Positions 50,420-58,624 of a DNA stretch of 64,000 nt are shown piece by piece. The stretch is from Nocardioides oleivorans (GTDB taxonomy: Bacteria > Actinomycetota > Actinomycetes > Propionibacteriales > Nocardioidaceae): NCBI RefSeq assembly GCF_004137255.1, contig NZ_SDWT01000001.1, positions 806,001 through 870,000 on the forward strand, given 5' to 3'. Under the pieces are notes generated by a model. The model did no database searches and had not been told where the DNA came from. It saw only the letters and a program-made list of their open reading frames with translations. Both the position numbers and the translations under genes were made by a program. The stretch's first letter is position 1. Every line of letters starts with the position of its first letter.

Positions 50420-51210
50420 CGTCCCGCGCCGGCCACGACCGGTCGATCTCGCTCGACGCGGTCGCCAAGAGCTTCGACGTCGGCGGCGAGTCGCTGCCGG
50501 CGCTCGCGGCCACGACCCTCGACATCGCGCCCGGCGAGTTCGTCACCCTCGCGGGACCCTCCGGCTGCGGCAAGACCACGCTGCTCCGGATCCTGGCCGG
50601 CTTCACCGAGCCGAGCAGCGGATCGGTCACCGTCTCGGGCGAGGCCGTGCAGGGACCGGGGCACGAGCGCGGGGTCGTCTTCCAGCAGCCGACCCTGTTC
50701 CCGTGGCTCAGCGTGCGCCGCAACGTCGAGGTGGGACCCCGCTTCCAGCGCGTGCCGGCGGCCGAGCGGAGGGCCAGGACCGACCACTACCTCGAGATGG
50801 TCGGTCTGGCCGACTTCGCCGACCACCGACCCTACGAGCTCTCGGGCGGCATGCAGCAGCGCTGCCAGATCGCCCGCGTGCTGGCCGGCGATCCCGACAT
50901 CGTGCTGATGGACGAGCCGTTCGGCGCCCTCGACGCCCTGACCCGCGAGCGGCTGCAGGGCGAGCTCCTCCAGATCTGGCGCGAGACCGGCAAGACGGTC
51001 CTGTTCATCACGCACAGTGTCGACGAGGCGGTCTACCTGGGGTCGCGGGTGCTCGTGATGAGCCCCCGGCCGGGCCGGATCGTCTTCGACGCACCGGCGC
51101 GGTTCGGCCGCGACGGGCAGAGCGTGCCGGTCGAGGAGATCCGCTCGCTGCCCGAGTACGCCGACCTGACCGCGGACGTGCGCCGCGCCATCTACGCCGA
51201 CGTCGCCTGA
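50416..51210 (+). CDS. ABC transporter ATP-binding protein (TauB/SsuB-like)
   Basis: 264-residue ATPase: Walker A GPSGCGKTT, Q-loop VFQQPTLFPWLSV, signature LSGGMQQRCQIAR, Walker B IVLMDEPFGALDA, H-loop FITHSVDEAVYLG. The LFPWL and FGALDALTRE segments are typical of the nitrate/sulfonate/taurine subfamily. GTG at 50416-50418 overlaps the binding-protein stop (GTGA), ensuring coupled synthesis. It converges on the metallopeptidase gene with a 4-bp gap. Confidence 0.9.
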   Translation: MTSRAGHDRSISLDAVAKSFDVGGESLPALAATTLDIAPGEFVTLAGPSGCGKTTLLRILAGFTEPSSGSVTVSGEAVQGPGHERGVVFQQPTLFPWLSVRRNVEVGPRFQRVPAAERRARTDHYLEMVGLADFADHRPYELSGGMQQRCQIARVLAGDPDIVLMDEPFGALDALTRERLQGELLQIWRETGKTVLFITHSVDEAVYLGSRVLVMSPRPGRIVFDAPARFGRDGQSVPVEEIRSLPEYADLTADVRRAIYADVA

Positions 51211-51214
51211 GGGC

Positions 51215-51790
51215 CTACGCGTGCGCGGCCTCGTAGTCGCGGACCAGGTCGTCGAGCCCGCGGCCGTCGACGGTGAAGCGGGAGGGGTCGTACGCACCCT
51301 CCCGCAGGCGGTGGGACAGGGCGACGACGGTGCCGGGGCTCTGCTCCTCCACCCACGCGAGGAAGTGGGCAGAGGGCTGGTAGCCGCAGAGGGCGGCGCC
51401 GGGCTCGACCCGTGACGGGGAGCCGTCGGCACCGAGGCCGAGCCTGTTGCGGACCAGGTCGGCGAGCCCCTCGATCAGCCAGAGCGTGCGCTCGGACCGC
51501 TCGCGGGGCAGGAGGTAGGCGTGGGAGAGCTCGTGGACGACGCAGCCGGCGTCGTCGGGGTGCTCCGCGAACCACGGCTCGTGCAGCCGGATCACGCGAC
51601 CGCCGGTGACGGCGATGCCCGGGCGCCGCGAGACCACCACCAGGACACGGGCCGGCTCGAGGCCCATCACGTCGGCGACGGCCCGGCCGTGCTCGGCGAC
51701 GACGCCGTTGGCCCAGCGCCTGATGGCCGAACGGCGCCGACGTCCGGCCAGGTGGCCCGGGTCGGCCCCGGGCCACTCCGGACGCGGCAC
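51215..51790 (-). CDS. Putative zinc metallopeptidase (basic-secretory-protein-like)
   Basis: 191-residue protein with the zinc motif HELSH (86-90, in GCVVHELSHAYLLP) followed by WLIEGLADLVRNRLG (about 104-118). This HExxH plus EGxADxVR arrangement is typical of the plant basic secretory protein (BSP) peptidase family. No signal peptide is visible, so it may be cytoplasmic. GTG at 51788-51790 begins three bases after the lsr2 stop; the pair is probably co-transcribed. No function is known for bacterial members. Confidence 0.75.
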   Translation of the reverse strand: MPRPEWPGADPGHLAGRRRRSAIRRWANGVVAEHGRAVADVMGLEPARVLVVVSRRPGIAVTGGRVIRLHEPWFAEHPDDAGCVVHELSHAYLLPRERSERTLWLIEGLADLVRNRLGLGADGSPSRVEPGAALCGYQPSAHFLAWVEEQSPGTVVALSHRLREGAYDPSRFTVDGRGLDDLVRDYEAAHA

Positions 51791-51793
51791 CCG

Positions 51794-52123
51794 TCAGTGC
51801 GCGGCGTCGTAGGCCTGCTGCACGTCGGCCGAGATGCGGCCGCGCTCGGAGACCTCCATGCCCTGGTCCTTGGCCCACTCACGCACGTCCTTGGTGTTGG
51901 AGGACGAGGACGAGGAGGCGGCTGCCTTGCGGCCGCGGCGGGCTCCGCCGGTGACCTTGCGCGCGTGGCCGACGTAGCCGCTGAGGGCCTCGCGGAGGGC
52001 CGAGGCGTTGGCGTCGTTGAGGTCGATCTCGTACGTCGTTCCGTCGAGGCCGAACGTGACGGTCTCGGTGGCTTCGGTGCCGTCGAGGTCGTCGACCAGG
52101 ACGATGTTGACCTTCTGTGCCAT
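51794..52123 (-). CDS. lsr2: Nucleoid-associated protein Lsr2
   Basis: 109-residue actinobacterial H-NS-like silencer that binds AT-rich DNA in the minor groove. N-terminal dimerisation domain (MAQKVNIVLVDDLDGTEA through ALREALSGYVGHARKV), a Gly/Arg/Lys and Ser linker, and the C-terminal DNA-binding domain (VREWAKDQGMEVSERGRISADV) with the AT-hook-like RGR at 94-96. ATG at 52121-52123 has AAGGA eight bases upstream; the 18-codon extension was rejected. It follows clpC in mycobacteria too (Rv3597c, recalled). Confidence 0.97.
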   Translation of the reverse strand: MAQKVNIVLVDDLDGTEATETVTFGLDGTTYEIDLNDANASALREALSGYVGHARKVTGGARRGRKAAASSSSSSNTKDVREWAKDQGMEVSERGRISADVQQAYDAAH

Positions 52124-52126
52124 GGG

Positions 52127-52238
52127 GGATTCCTTTTCAGCTGTTGCGTTCTTGGGGGAAAACGCGGATTGCAGCATTGAATCAGAATGCGGGCGATTTC
52201 CAGAAAAGCCCGGAAATATGTCAAGGATTCCTTTTCAG
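52127..52238. repeat. 14-bp direct repeats flanking the lsr2 leader
   Basis: GGATTCCTTTTCAG occurs at 52127-52140 (the lsr2 ribosome-binding site on the minus strand) and at 52225-52238 (over the coaX stop codon), 98 bp apart. The sequence between is distinctly less GC-rich than its surroundings. Confidence 0.6.
52196..52224 (-). promoter_or_regulatory. lsr2 promoter
   Basis: A perfect -35, TTGACA (52219-52224), with GGAAAT (52196-52201) 17 bp downstream as a weak -10. The predicted RNA start near 52189 gives a leader of about 65 nt. It begins directly after the coaX stop codon. Confidence 0.55.
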
Positions 52239-53005
52239 GAATTGCGCTCGAAGACCAGCCGCAAACCCTGGAGGGTCAACCACGGGGAATGCACGGTGAA
52301 ACTCGAGCAGTCGTCGACGAGCAAGGCAGCGAGGTGTCCGGTGGAGATCACCGTGACGCTCTCGGCGGGTTCTCCGAGCTCGGCGATCATCCGGGCGACG
52401 AGGCCCTCGACCTGCGCGGCGACGCCGAACACCATGCCGCTCTGGAGTGCCTCGACCGTGTTCTTCGCGATCACCGACCGGGGCCGGGCCAGCTCCACCT
52501 TGCGCAGCTGGGCCCCCCGTCGCCCGAGCGCGTCGAGGGACGTCTCGATGCCGGGCGAGATCGCCCCGCCGACGTACTGGCCCTTGGCATTCACGACGTC
52601 GAACGTCGTGGCGGTCCCGAAGTCGACGACGATGGCCGGACCTCCGTGCAGCGACGCAGCTGCGAGGGCGTTCACGATCCGGTCGGCGCCGACCTCGCGC
52701 GGATTGTCCATCAGCACGGGAATGCCGGTCTTCACGCCGGGCTCCACCACGATCGCCGTCACGTCGCCGAGCTCGCGCGCGAGCATCTCGCGCCACTCGT
52801 GCAGGACGGCCGGGACCGTCGAGCAGAGCGCGATCCCGTCGACGTCGTCGACCCGGTCGCCCAGGAGCCCGAGCAGCAGCACCGACCACTCGTCGGCCGT
52901 GCGCCCCTCCAGCGAGCTGACCCGCCAGTGGTCGGTGACGTCCTCGCCGTCGAGCAGGCCGAGGAAGGTGTGGGTGTTGCGGATGTCGACGGCGAGGAGG
53001 GTCAT
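52235..53005 (-). CDS. coaX: Type III pantothenate kinase
   Basis: 256-residue ASKHA-fold kinase phosphorylating pantothenate, the first step to CoA. Motifs: LLAVDIRNTHTFLGLL (phosphate loop with Asp, Asn and Thr), GADRIVNALAA, and VVDFGTATTFDVVN. Type III enzymes need a monovalent cation and resist feedback by CoA. ATG at 53003-53005 overlaps the nadC stop. It is the last gene of the DUF2520-panC-panD-nadB-nadC-coaX operon, which combines pantothenate and NAD synthesis. Confidence 0.95.
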   Translation of the reverse strand: MTLLAVDIRNTHTFLGLLDGEDVTDHWRVSSLEGRTADEWSVLLLGLLGDRVDDVDGIALCSTVPAVLHEWREMLARELGDVTAIVVEPGVKTGIPVLMDNPREVGADRIVNALAAASLHGGPAIVVDFGTATTFDVVNAKGQYVGGAISPGIETSLDALGRRGAQLRKVELARPRSVIAKNTVEALQSGMVFGVAAQVEGLVARMIAELGEPAESVTVISTGHLAALLVDDCSSFTVHSPWLTLQGLRLVFERNS

Positions 53006-53904
53006 GACAGCAGGTCCATGCCGAGGTCGAAGACCTTCACGGAGTGGGTGAGCGCCCCGACCGACACGAAGTCGACCCCGGTGGCGCCGATCCGGGCGGC
53101 GCGCTCGAGGGTGATCCCGCCGCTGGCCTCCAACGGCACCCGTCCCGCTGTGCGGCGTACGGCCTCGGCCATCGTCGCGTCGTCCATGTTGTCGAGCAGG
53201 ACCCGCTCGGGCGGCTCCGGGAGCGCGAGCAGCTCCTCGAGCTGGTCGAGGGTGGTCACCTCGACCTCCACCGGGAGGCCGGGGTGGCGACCCCGGATCG
53301 CCTCGAGCGCCGGCAGCACGCCCCCGGCCGCGACGACGTGGTTGTCCTTGACCATCGCCATGTCCTGGAGCGAGGAGCGGTGGTTGACCCCGCCACCGCA
53401 ACGGACGGCGTACTTCTGCAGCGCGCGCAGGCCCGGCAGCGTCTTGCGGGTGTCGAGCACGCGCGTCGGCGAGCCCTCGAGCGCGTCGACCCAGCGCGCG
53501 GTCGCGGTGGCGATGCCGGAGAGGTGGCTCGCGAGGTTGAGCGCGGTGCGCTCGGCGACCAGCATCCGCTGGGTCCGGCCGGTGACCCGCATGACCACGT
53601 CGCCGCTCGCGACGCGGGTGCCGTCGGGGAGGCGGTCGGTGATCGTCGCGTCGGCGCCGGCCATGAAGAACGCGACGGCGGCGACGGCGAGGCCCGCCAC
53701 CACGCCGTCCTCACGGGCGCCGAAGACCGCCTCGGCACGCTCGTCCCCTGGGATCGTCGACTCGCTGGTCGGGTCCACGCGCGGCTCCCCGGGGAGGTCC
53801 TCCTCGAAGGCCTCGACGAGCTTGTCCCACACCTGGTCGGGGTCGAGCCCGGCCGCCTCGATCTCCTCGCGCAGCTCGGGGGGCACGTCGTCCCAGCTCG
53901 TCAT
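53002..53904 (-). CDS. nadC: Nicotinate-nucleotide pyrophosphorylase (carboxylating)
   Basis: 300-residue quinolinate phosphoribosyltransferase; converts quinolinate and PRPP to nicotinate mononucleotide in de novo NAD synthesis. Family segments: ERTALNLASHLSGIATATARWV, RVLDTRKTLPGLRALQKYAVRCGGG, NHRSSLQDMAMVKDNH and VLLDNMDDATM. A 35-residue N-terminal stretch precedes the domain. ATG at 53902-53904 overlaps the nadB stop, so NadB and NadC are coupled. No nadA lies in the window. Confidence 0.96.
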   Translation of the reverse strand: MTSWDDVPPELREEIEAAGLDPDQVWDKLVEAFEEDLPGEPRVDPTSESTIPGDERAEAVFGAREDGVVAGLAVAAVAFFMAGADATITDRLPDGTRVASGDVVMRVTGRTQRMLVAERTALNLASHLSGIATATARWVDALEGSPTRVLDTRKTLPGLRALQKYAVRCGGGVNHRSSLQDMAMVKDNHVVAAGGVLPALEAIRGRHPGLPVEVEVTTLDQLEELLALPEPPERVLLDNMDDATMAEAVRRTAGRVPLEASGGITLERAARIGATGVDFVSVGALTHSVKVFDLGMDLLS

Positions 53905-55571
53905 GCCGGCACCCCGGCGGTCGACGGGTCGGTCGAGGGTGCGTGGTCCCAGACGTTGTGCACGGTGCCGTCGACCAGCCACGAGTCGATGTGTCCCGCC
54001 CTCGAGTCGTCGCGGTCGGGGAAGTCCTCGCGCCAGTGCGACCCGCGGGTCTCGGTGCGCAGGGAGGCGGCCTCGGCGAGCGCGGTGCTGATCGTCAGCA
54101 GGTTGGTGGTCTCCCACGCGGCCGGACCGGCGGCGGCCTCGCCCGGGTCGACGGTGGTGAGGAGCGCGAGCGCCTCGGCGAGGCCGTCGGCCTGCCGCAG
54201 CACGCCGACCCTCGACGTCATCACCTCCTGCATCGCGCGCCGGCGATCGCCGGAGACCAGGCCCTCGGGCCGGTCGTCCAGGGCCGGCTCGGCCCGGGCG
54301 CGCAGCTCGCCCGGCAGCACCTCGGCGATGCGGCGGGAGAACACCAGCCCCTCGAGCAGCGAGTTGGACGCCAGCCGGTTGGCGCCGTGCACCCCGGAGC
54401 AGGCGACCTCGCCGGTCGCGTAGAGACCGGGGACCGTCGTACGCCCCCACAGGTCGGTGGCGACGCCGCCGGACTCGTAGTGCTGGGCGGGTGCGACCGG
54501 GATCAGGTCGGTCACCGGGTCGACGCCGTGCTCGCGGCAGACCCGGAGGATCGTCGGGAACCGGCGCTCCCAGAACTCGGCACCCAGGTGGCGCGCGTCG
54601 AGCCACATGTGCGGCTTGCCGGTCTCGATCATCCGACGCGTGATCGCCTTGGCGACCACGTCGCGCGGGGCGAGGTCGGCGAGCTCGTGCTGGCCGAGCA
54701 TGAAGCGGTCGCCCTCGAAGTCGACGAGGAACGCGCCCTCACCGCGGACGGCCTCGGAGATCAGCGGCTGCTGGCCCTGCGAGTCGGGGCCGAGCCACAT
54801 CACGGTCGGGTGGAACTGCACGAACTCCAGGTCGCGCACCCGCGCGCCGGCCCGCATCGCGAGGGCCATCCCGTCGCCGGTGGAGACGCTCGGGTTGGTG
54901 GACTGGCTGAAGACCTGGCCGAGGCCGCCGGAGGCGAGCACCACGGCCCGGCAGTGCACGGCGCCGACGCCGTCGAGCTGACCCTCGCCGAGCACGTGGA
55001 GGGTCAGCCCCGCGACGCCGCCGTCGGCCGCGCGGAGCAGGTCGACCGCGAGCGCGTGCTGGATCACCTCGATCTCGGGTGCCCGCTCGACCGCCGCGAT
55101 CAGGGCGCGCTGGATCTCGGCCCCGGTCGCGTCCCCACCGGCGTGGGCGATGCGGTCGCGGTGGTGACCGCCCTCGCGGGTCAGCGACAGCTCGCCGTCG
55201 GGGTGGTGGTCGAACTGGGTGCCGAGGGCGATGAGCTCGCGGACCGCGTCGGGGCCCTCGGTCACCAGGACCCGGACGGCCTCGACGTCGCAGGCACCTG
55301 CGCCGGCGACGAGGGTGTCGCGCTCGTGCTGCTCGGGGGTGTCGCCCGGGCCGAGCGCGGCAGCGATGCCGCCCTGGGCCCACTGGGTCGAGCCGGCCGC
55401 GAGGACGTCCTTGGTGACGACGGTGAGGTGGAGCGAGGGATCAGCCGCGTGGATGCGCAGGGCAGCGGTGAGCCCGGCGATGCCGGACCCCACCACCACC
55501 ACGTCCGTGCGGGTGGTCCACCCGGGTGCGGGGGCCCGCAGGCGACCCGGGACCGGCCGGTGGGTGGTCAT
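53901..55571 (-). CDS. nadB: L-aspartate oxidase
   Basis: 556-residue FAD enzyme oxidising L-aspartate to iminoaspartate, the first step of de novo NAD synthesis. FAD-binding VVVVGSGIAGLTAALRI near the N-terminus; succinate-dehydrogenase-like motifs STQWAQGGIAAALG, FVQFHPTVMW, ISEAVRGEGAFLVD and GEVACSGVHGANRLASNSLLEG. Length is normal. ATG at 55569-55571 starts the gene nine bases after the panD stop. Its partner, quinolinate synthase NadA, must be elsewhere. Confidence 0.96.
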   Translation of the reverse strand: MTTHRPVPGRLRAPAPGWTTRTDVVVVGSGIAGLTAALRIHAADPSLHLTVVTKDVLAAGSTQWAQGGIAAALGPGDTPEQHERDTLVAGAGACDVEAVRVLVTEGPDAVRELIALGTQFDHHPDGELSLTREGGHHRDRIAHAGGDATGAEIQRALIAAVERAPEIEVIQHALAVDLLRAADGGVAGLTLHVLGEGQLDGVGAVHCRAVVLASGGLGQVFSQSTNPSVSTGDGMALAMRAGARVRDLEFVQFHPTVMWLGPDSQGQQPLISEAVRGEGAFLVDFEGDRFMLGQHELADLAPRDVVAKAITRRMIETGKPHMWLDARHLGAEFWERRFPTILRVCREHGVDPVTDLIPVAPAQHYESGGVATDLWGRTTVPGLYATGEVACSGVHGANRLASNSLLEGLVFSRRIAEVLPGELRARAEPALDDRPEGLVSGDRRRAMQEVMTSRVGVLRQADGLAEALALLTTVDPGEAAAGPAAWETTNLLTISTALAEAASLRTETRGSHWREDFPDRDDSRAGHIDSWLVDGTVHNVWDHAPSTDPSTAGVPA

Positions 55572-55580
55572 CCGTGCAGG

Positions 55581-55997
55581 CTATCGAGTGACGAGGTCGC
55601 CCCGGGACAGTGACGGGTCCCCGAACGTCTCGGCGGGGTCGAAGCCGGTGCCCATGATCTTGTTGTCGGCGTCCACGAAGACGACGTGGGGCTGGTGCTC
55701 CCTGGCCTCGGCCGTCTCCATCTGGCCGTAGCCGATGAGGATGACGACGTCGCCGGGGTGCACGAGACGGGCGGCCGCGCCGTTGATGCCGATCACCCCG
55801 GAGCCGCGCTCGCCGGCGATGGTGTAGGTCTCGAGGCGGGCGCCGTTGGTGACGTCGACGATGTGGACGAGCTCGCCGGCGAGGAGGTCGGCGGCGTCGA
55901 GGAGGTCCTGGTCGACGGTCACCGACCCGACGTAGTGCAGGTCGGCCTGGGTGACGGTGGCCCGGTGGATCTTGGACTTCATCATGGTGCGCAGCAT
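55581..55997 (-). CDS. panD: Aspartate 1-decarboxylase
   Basis: 138-residue pyruvoyl-dependent enzyme making beta-alanine for pantothenate. The self-cleavage site is G24-S25 ([11 protein letters not shown]), which yields the pyruvoyl group; K9 lies in [12 protein letters not shown], and the family segment [26 protein letters not shown] is present. ATG at 55995-55997 has GAGGAACC eight to ten bases upstream. Both aspartate-consuming enzymes, PanD and NadB, are adjacent. Confidence 0.96.
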   Translation of the reverse strand: MLRTMMKSKIHRATVTQADLHYVGSVTVDQDLLDAADLLAGELVHIVDVTNGARLETYTIAGERGSGVIGINGAAARLVHPGDVVILIGYGQMETAEAREHQPHVVFVDADNKIMGTGFDPAETFGDPSLSRGDLVTR

Positions 55998-56011
55998 CGG
56001 GGTGGTTCCTC

Positions 56012-56929
56012 TCAGTGGGTGGTCGAGGCCGCAGGTGCGGTCCCCGCCGGGGCGACGATCCGGTCGAACCGGATCGCCATGTTGTCGATGAGCCTCGTCC
56101 GGCCGACGTGCGCGGCGACGAGGATCCGGCCCTCGCCGACCTCCGGCGCCTCGCCGAGGTCGACGTCGGTGAGGGCGAGGTAGTCGAGCTCGAGGCCCGC
56201 CTCCTCCTTGAGCACCGACATCGCCGCCCAGCGCGCGGCAGGCACGCCGTACGGCGCCCGGGCCTGCGCCGCACGGAGCGCACGGCTGAGGGCCACCGCG
56301 GTCCGTCGCTGGTCGGGGTCGAGGTAGCGGTTGCGGCTGGAGAGCGCGAGCCCGTCGGGCTCGCGGACCGTCTCGGCGCCGACGACGTCGATGCCCAGGC
56401 ACAGGTCGCGGACCATGCGGCGGATGAGCGCGAGCTGCTGGTAGTCCTTCTGCCCGAAGACGGCGACGTCCGGCCGGACCAGGCCGAAGAGCTTGGCGAC
56501 CACCGTGAGGACCCCGTCGAAGTGACCCGGGCGCGACGCGCCGTCGAGGATCGTGGCGAGCGTCCCGGGGGCGACGGTGACGCCGTCGTGCACGGAGTCG
56601 TGGCTGAAGCCGCCGGGATACATCTCCTCCACGCTCGGAGCGAAGACGACGTCGACGCCCTCGTCCGCGCAGACCGCCAGGTCCGCGCCGAGGGTGCGCG
56701 GGTAGCGGTCGAGGTCCTCGGTCGGCGCGAACTGCATCGGGTTGACGAAGATGCTGACCACGACCGGCCCGTCGGTGGCCGCACGCGCGGTGCGCATCAG
56801 GCTCGCGTGGCCCTCGTGCAGCGCGCCCATGGTCGGCACGAAGGCGACCCTGTCGCCGGATCGGCGGGCGCCGGCGAGCAGGGCGGCCAGCTCCTCGCGG
56901 GTGCCCGCGAGGACCGGAGCGGTCGTCAT
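56012..56929 (-). CDS. panC: Pantothenate synthetase
   Basis: 305-residue ligase joining pantoate and beta-alanine with ATP. Signature [19 protein letters not shown] (HIGH-like nucleotide site), [30 protein letters not shown] and a KMSKS-like SSRNRYL. ATG at 56927-56929 overlaps the DUF2520 gene stop (ATGA). The C-terminus ends in a Thr/Ala/Pro-rich tail. panB is not in the window. Confidence 0.96.
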   Translation of the reverse strand: MTTAPVLAGTREELAALLAGARRSGDRVAFVPTMGALHEGHASLMRTARAATDGPVVVSIFVNPMQFAPTEDLDRYPRTLGADLAVCADEGVDVVFAPSVEEMYPGGFSHDSVHDGVTVAPGTLATILDGASRPGHFDGVLTVVAKLFGLVRPDVAVFGQKDYQQLALIRRMVRDLCLGIDVVGAETVREPDGLALSSRNRYLDPDQRRTAVALSRALRAAQARAPYGVPAARWAAMSVLKEEAGLELDYLALTDVDLGEAPEVGEGRILVAAHVGRTRLIDNMAIRFDRIVAPAGTAPAASTTH

Positions 56930-57831
56930 CGACGTACGTCGTCCTTGTCGGCGCCGACGCCGGCCTCGGCGGCGTCGAGCACGCGCAGGATCGCGGAGGC
57001 GCGGATCGGCAGGAGCCGGCCGTCGGTGACGGCACGGCCGAGCGTGGCGTGGGCCATCGCGAGGTAGGACGGAAGCGTCTGCGGCGCATCGGAGGCCAGG
57101 TCGGCGACGTGGGCGCGGACCGTCTCCACGTCACCCCGGACGATCGGGCCCGTGAGCGCGGCGTCGCCGTGGTCGAGCGCGTTGTCGAGCGCGGCGGCGA
57201 GCAGCGGACGAAGGGTGGCGGCGGGGTCGTCGGCCCCGGCGGCCGACAGGATCTCCATCGCCTCGGCGACGAGGGTGACGAGGTGGTTGGCACCGTGCGC
57301 GAGACCGGCGTGGTAGAGCGTGCGGCGGTCCTCGGGCACCCACATCGGGCGCCCGCCGAGGTCGGCGACGAGCGACTCGGTGAGCTCACGGTCGGCCTCG
57401 TCGGCGGTCGTGCCGAAGACGCAGCCGGAGAGGCGGGGCAGGTCGACGTCCGTGCCGGTGAAGGTCATGGCCGGGTGCATCGCGATCGTGCGGGCGCCGA
57501 CGAGGCGGGCCGGCTCGAGGACGGCGAGGCCGTGGCGGCCGCTGGTGTGGACGACGACCTGGCCCGCGTGGATCGCGCCGCTGTCGCTGAGGACGCGGAC
57601 GACGTTGGCGAGCATGTCGTCGGGGACGGTGAGCAGGAGGAGGTCGCTCGCCCGGGCGACGTCCGTCGGCTTGGCGACCTCGACCCCCGGGAGGAGCGCG
57701 TCGATGCGGCGACGGGAGGCGTCGGACTCGCCGGCGGCGGCGACGACCTCGTGCCCGGCGGAGCGGAGCGCGGCTGCCAGGACGGCGCCGACGCGGCCGG
57801 CGCCCACGACACCGATGGAGAACTTCGTCAT
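56926..57831 (-). CDS. Rossmann-like/DUF2520 protein
   Basis: 301-residue protein with an N-terminal NAD(P)-binding domain ([24 protein letters not shown]) and a C-terminal DUF2520 helical domain ([43 protein letters not shown]), the fold of 6-phosphogluconate- and ketopantoate-reductase-type enzymes. It is first in the pantothenate/NAD operon and coupled to panC; the same arrangement occurs at Rv3603c (recalled). A role as a reductase in pantoate supply is inference. ATG at 57829-57831 has AGAGG six bases upstream. Confidence 0.85.
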   Translation of the reverse strand: MTKFSIGVVGAGRVGAVLAAALRSAGHEVVAAAGESDASRRRIDALLPGVEVAKPTDVARASDLLLLTVPDDMLANVVRVLSDSGAIHAGQVVVHTSGRHGLAVLEPARLVGARTIAMHPAMTFTGTDVDLPRLSGCVFGTTADEADRELTESLVADLGGRPMWVPEDRRTLYHAGLAHGANHLVTLVAEAMEILSAAGADDPAATLRPLLAAALDNALDHGDAALTGPIVRGDVETVRAHVADLASDAPQTLPSYLAMAHATLGRAVTDGRLLPIRASAILRVLDAAEAGVGADKDDVRR

Positions 57832-57955
57832 GTCGACCTCTTCGTTTCAGTCCCTGACGGGTACCGATCTACTGTGATCAACTCCGAGCCTACGCCCGCG
57901 GATTCCGCGGAGGAACGGGACGGCGGCGTGACGCACGCCACTCCCCCGGCCTCGT

Positions 57956-58624
57956 CTAGCGGCGCAGGATCCTGCGGGCGGCGACGTTCCCCGCGAGCTG
58001 CACGACCTGGACGAGCGCGACGATGATGATGACCGCCGTCCACGTGACGACCGCGTCGAACTGCCGGAAGCCGTACTGGAGGGCGAAGTTGCCGAGCCCG
58101 CCTCCGCCGACCACGCCCGCGATGGCGGTCATGTCGACGATCGCGACGAACACGAAGGTGTAGCCGAGCACGAGCGGACCGAGCGCCTCGGGGAGGACCA
58201 CGGTGCGCACGATCCGACCGCGGCCGGCTCCCATCGAGCGGGCGGCCTCGATCACGCCCGGGTCGACCGTCACCAGGTTCTGCTCCACGATGCGGCTGAT
58301 GCCGAAGGTGGCCGCCAGGGTCAGGGCGAAGATGATCGCCGGGTTGCCGATGCCCGTCCCCACGACCACGCGGGCGAGCGGCTGCACCGCCGCGATGAAG
58401 ATGACGAACGGGATCGGCCGGAAGAAGTTGACCAGCAGGTTCAGCACCAGGTTGGTCGCGCGGCTGGCGTAGAGGCCGCCGCTGCGGGTGACGTAGAGCG
58501 CCAGGCCGAGCAGGAGCCCGAGCACGCCGCCCAGCGTCAGCACGATGGCGACGATGTAGACGGTCTCCCACGTGCCCTGCCAGACGAGGGGCCACAGCTC
58601 GTCGATGCGGGAGTCGGCGATCAT
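57956..58624 (-). CDS. metI: D/L-methionine ABC transporter permease MetI
   Basis: 222-residue permease with five to six helices; EAA loop VIEAARSMGAGRGRIVRTVVLPEALGP. It fits the MetI subfamily (FFRPIPFVIFIAAVQPL, GGGGLGNFALQYGF). ATG at 58622-58624 overlaps the metN stop. It is the last gene of metQ-metN-metI; the 124-bp gap before the DUF2520 gene carries no gene and should contain the promoter of the pantothenate/NAD operon. Confidence 0.94.
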   Translation of the reverse strand: MIADSRIDELWPLVWQGTWETVYIVAIVLTLGGVLGLLLGLALYVTRSGGLYASRATNLVLNLLVNFFRPIPFVIFIAAVQPLARVVVGTGIGNPAIIFALTLAATFGISRIVEQNLVTVDPGVIEAARSMGAGRGRIVRTVVLPEALGPLVLGYTFVFVAIVDMTAIAGVVGGGGLGNFALQYGFRQFDAVVTWTAVIIIVALVQVVQLAGNVAARRILRR

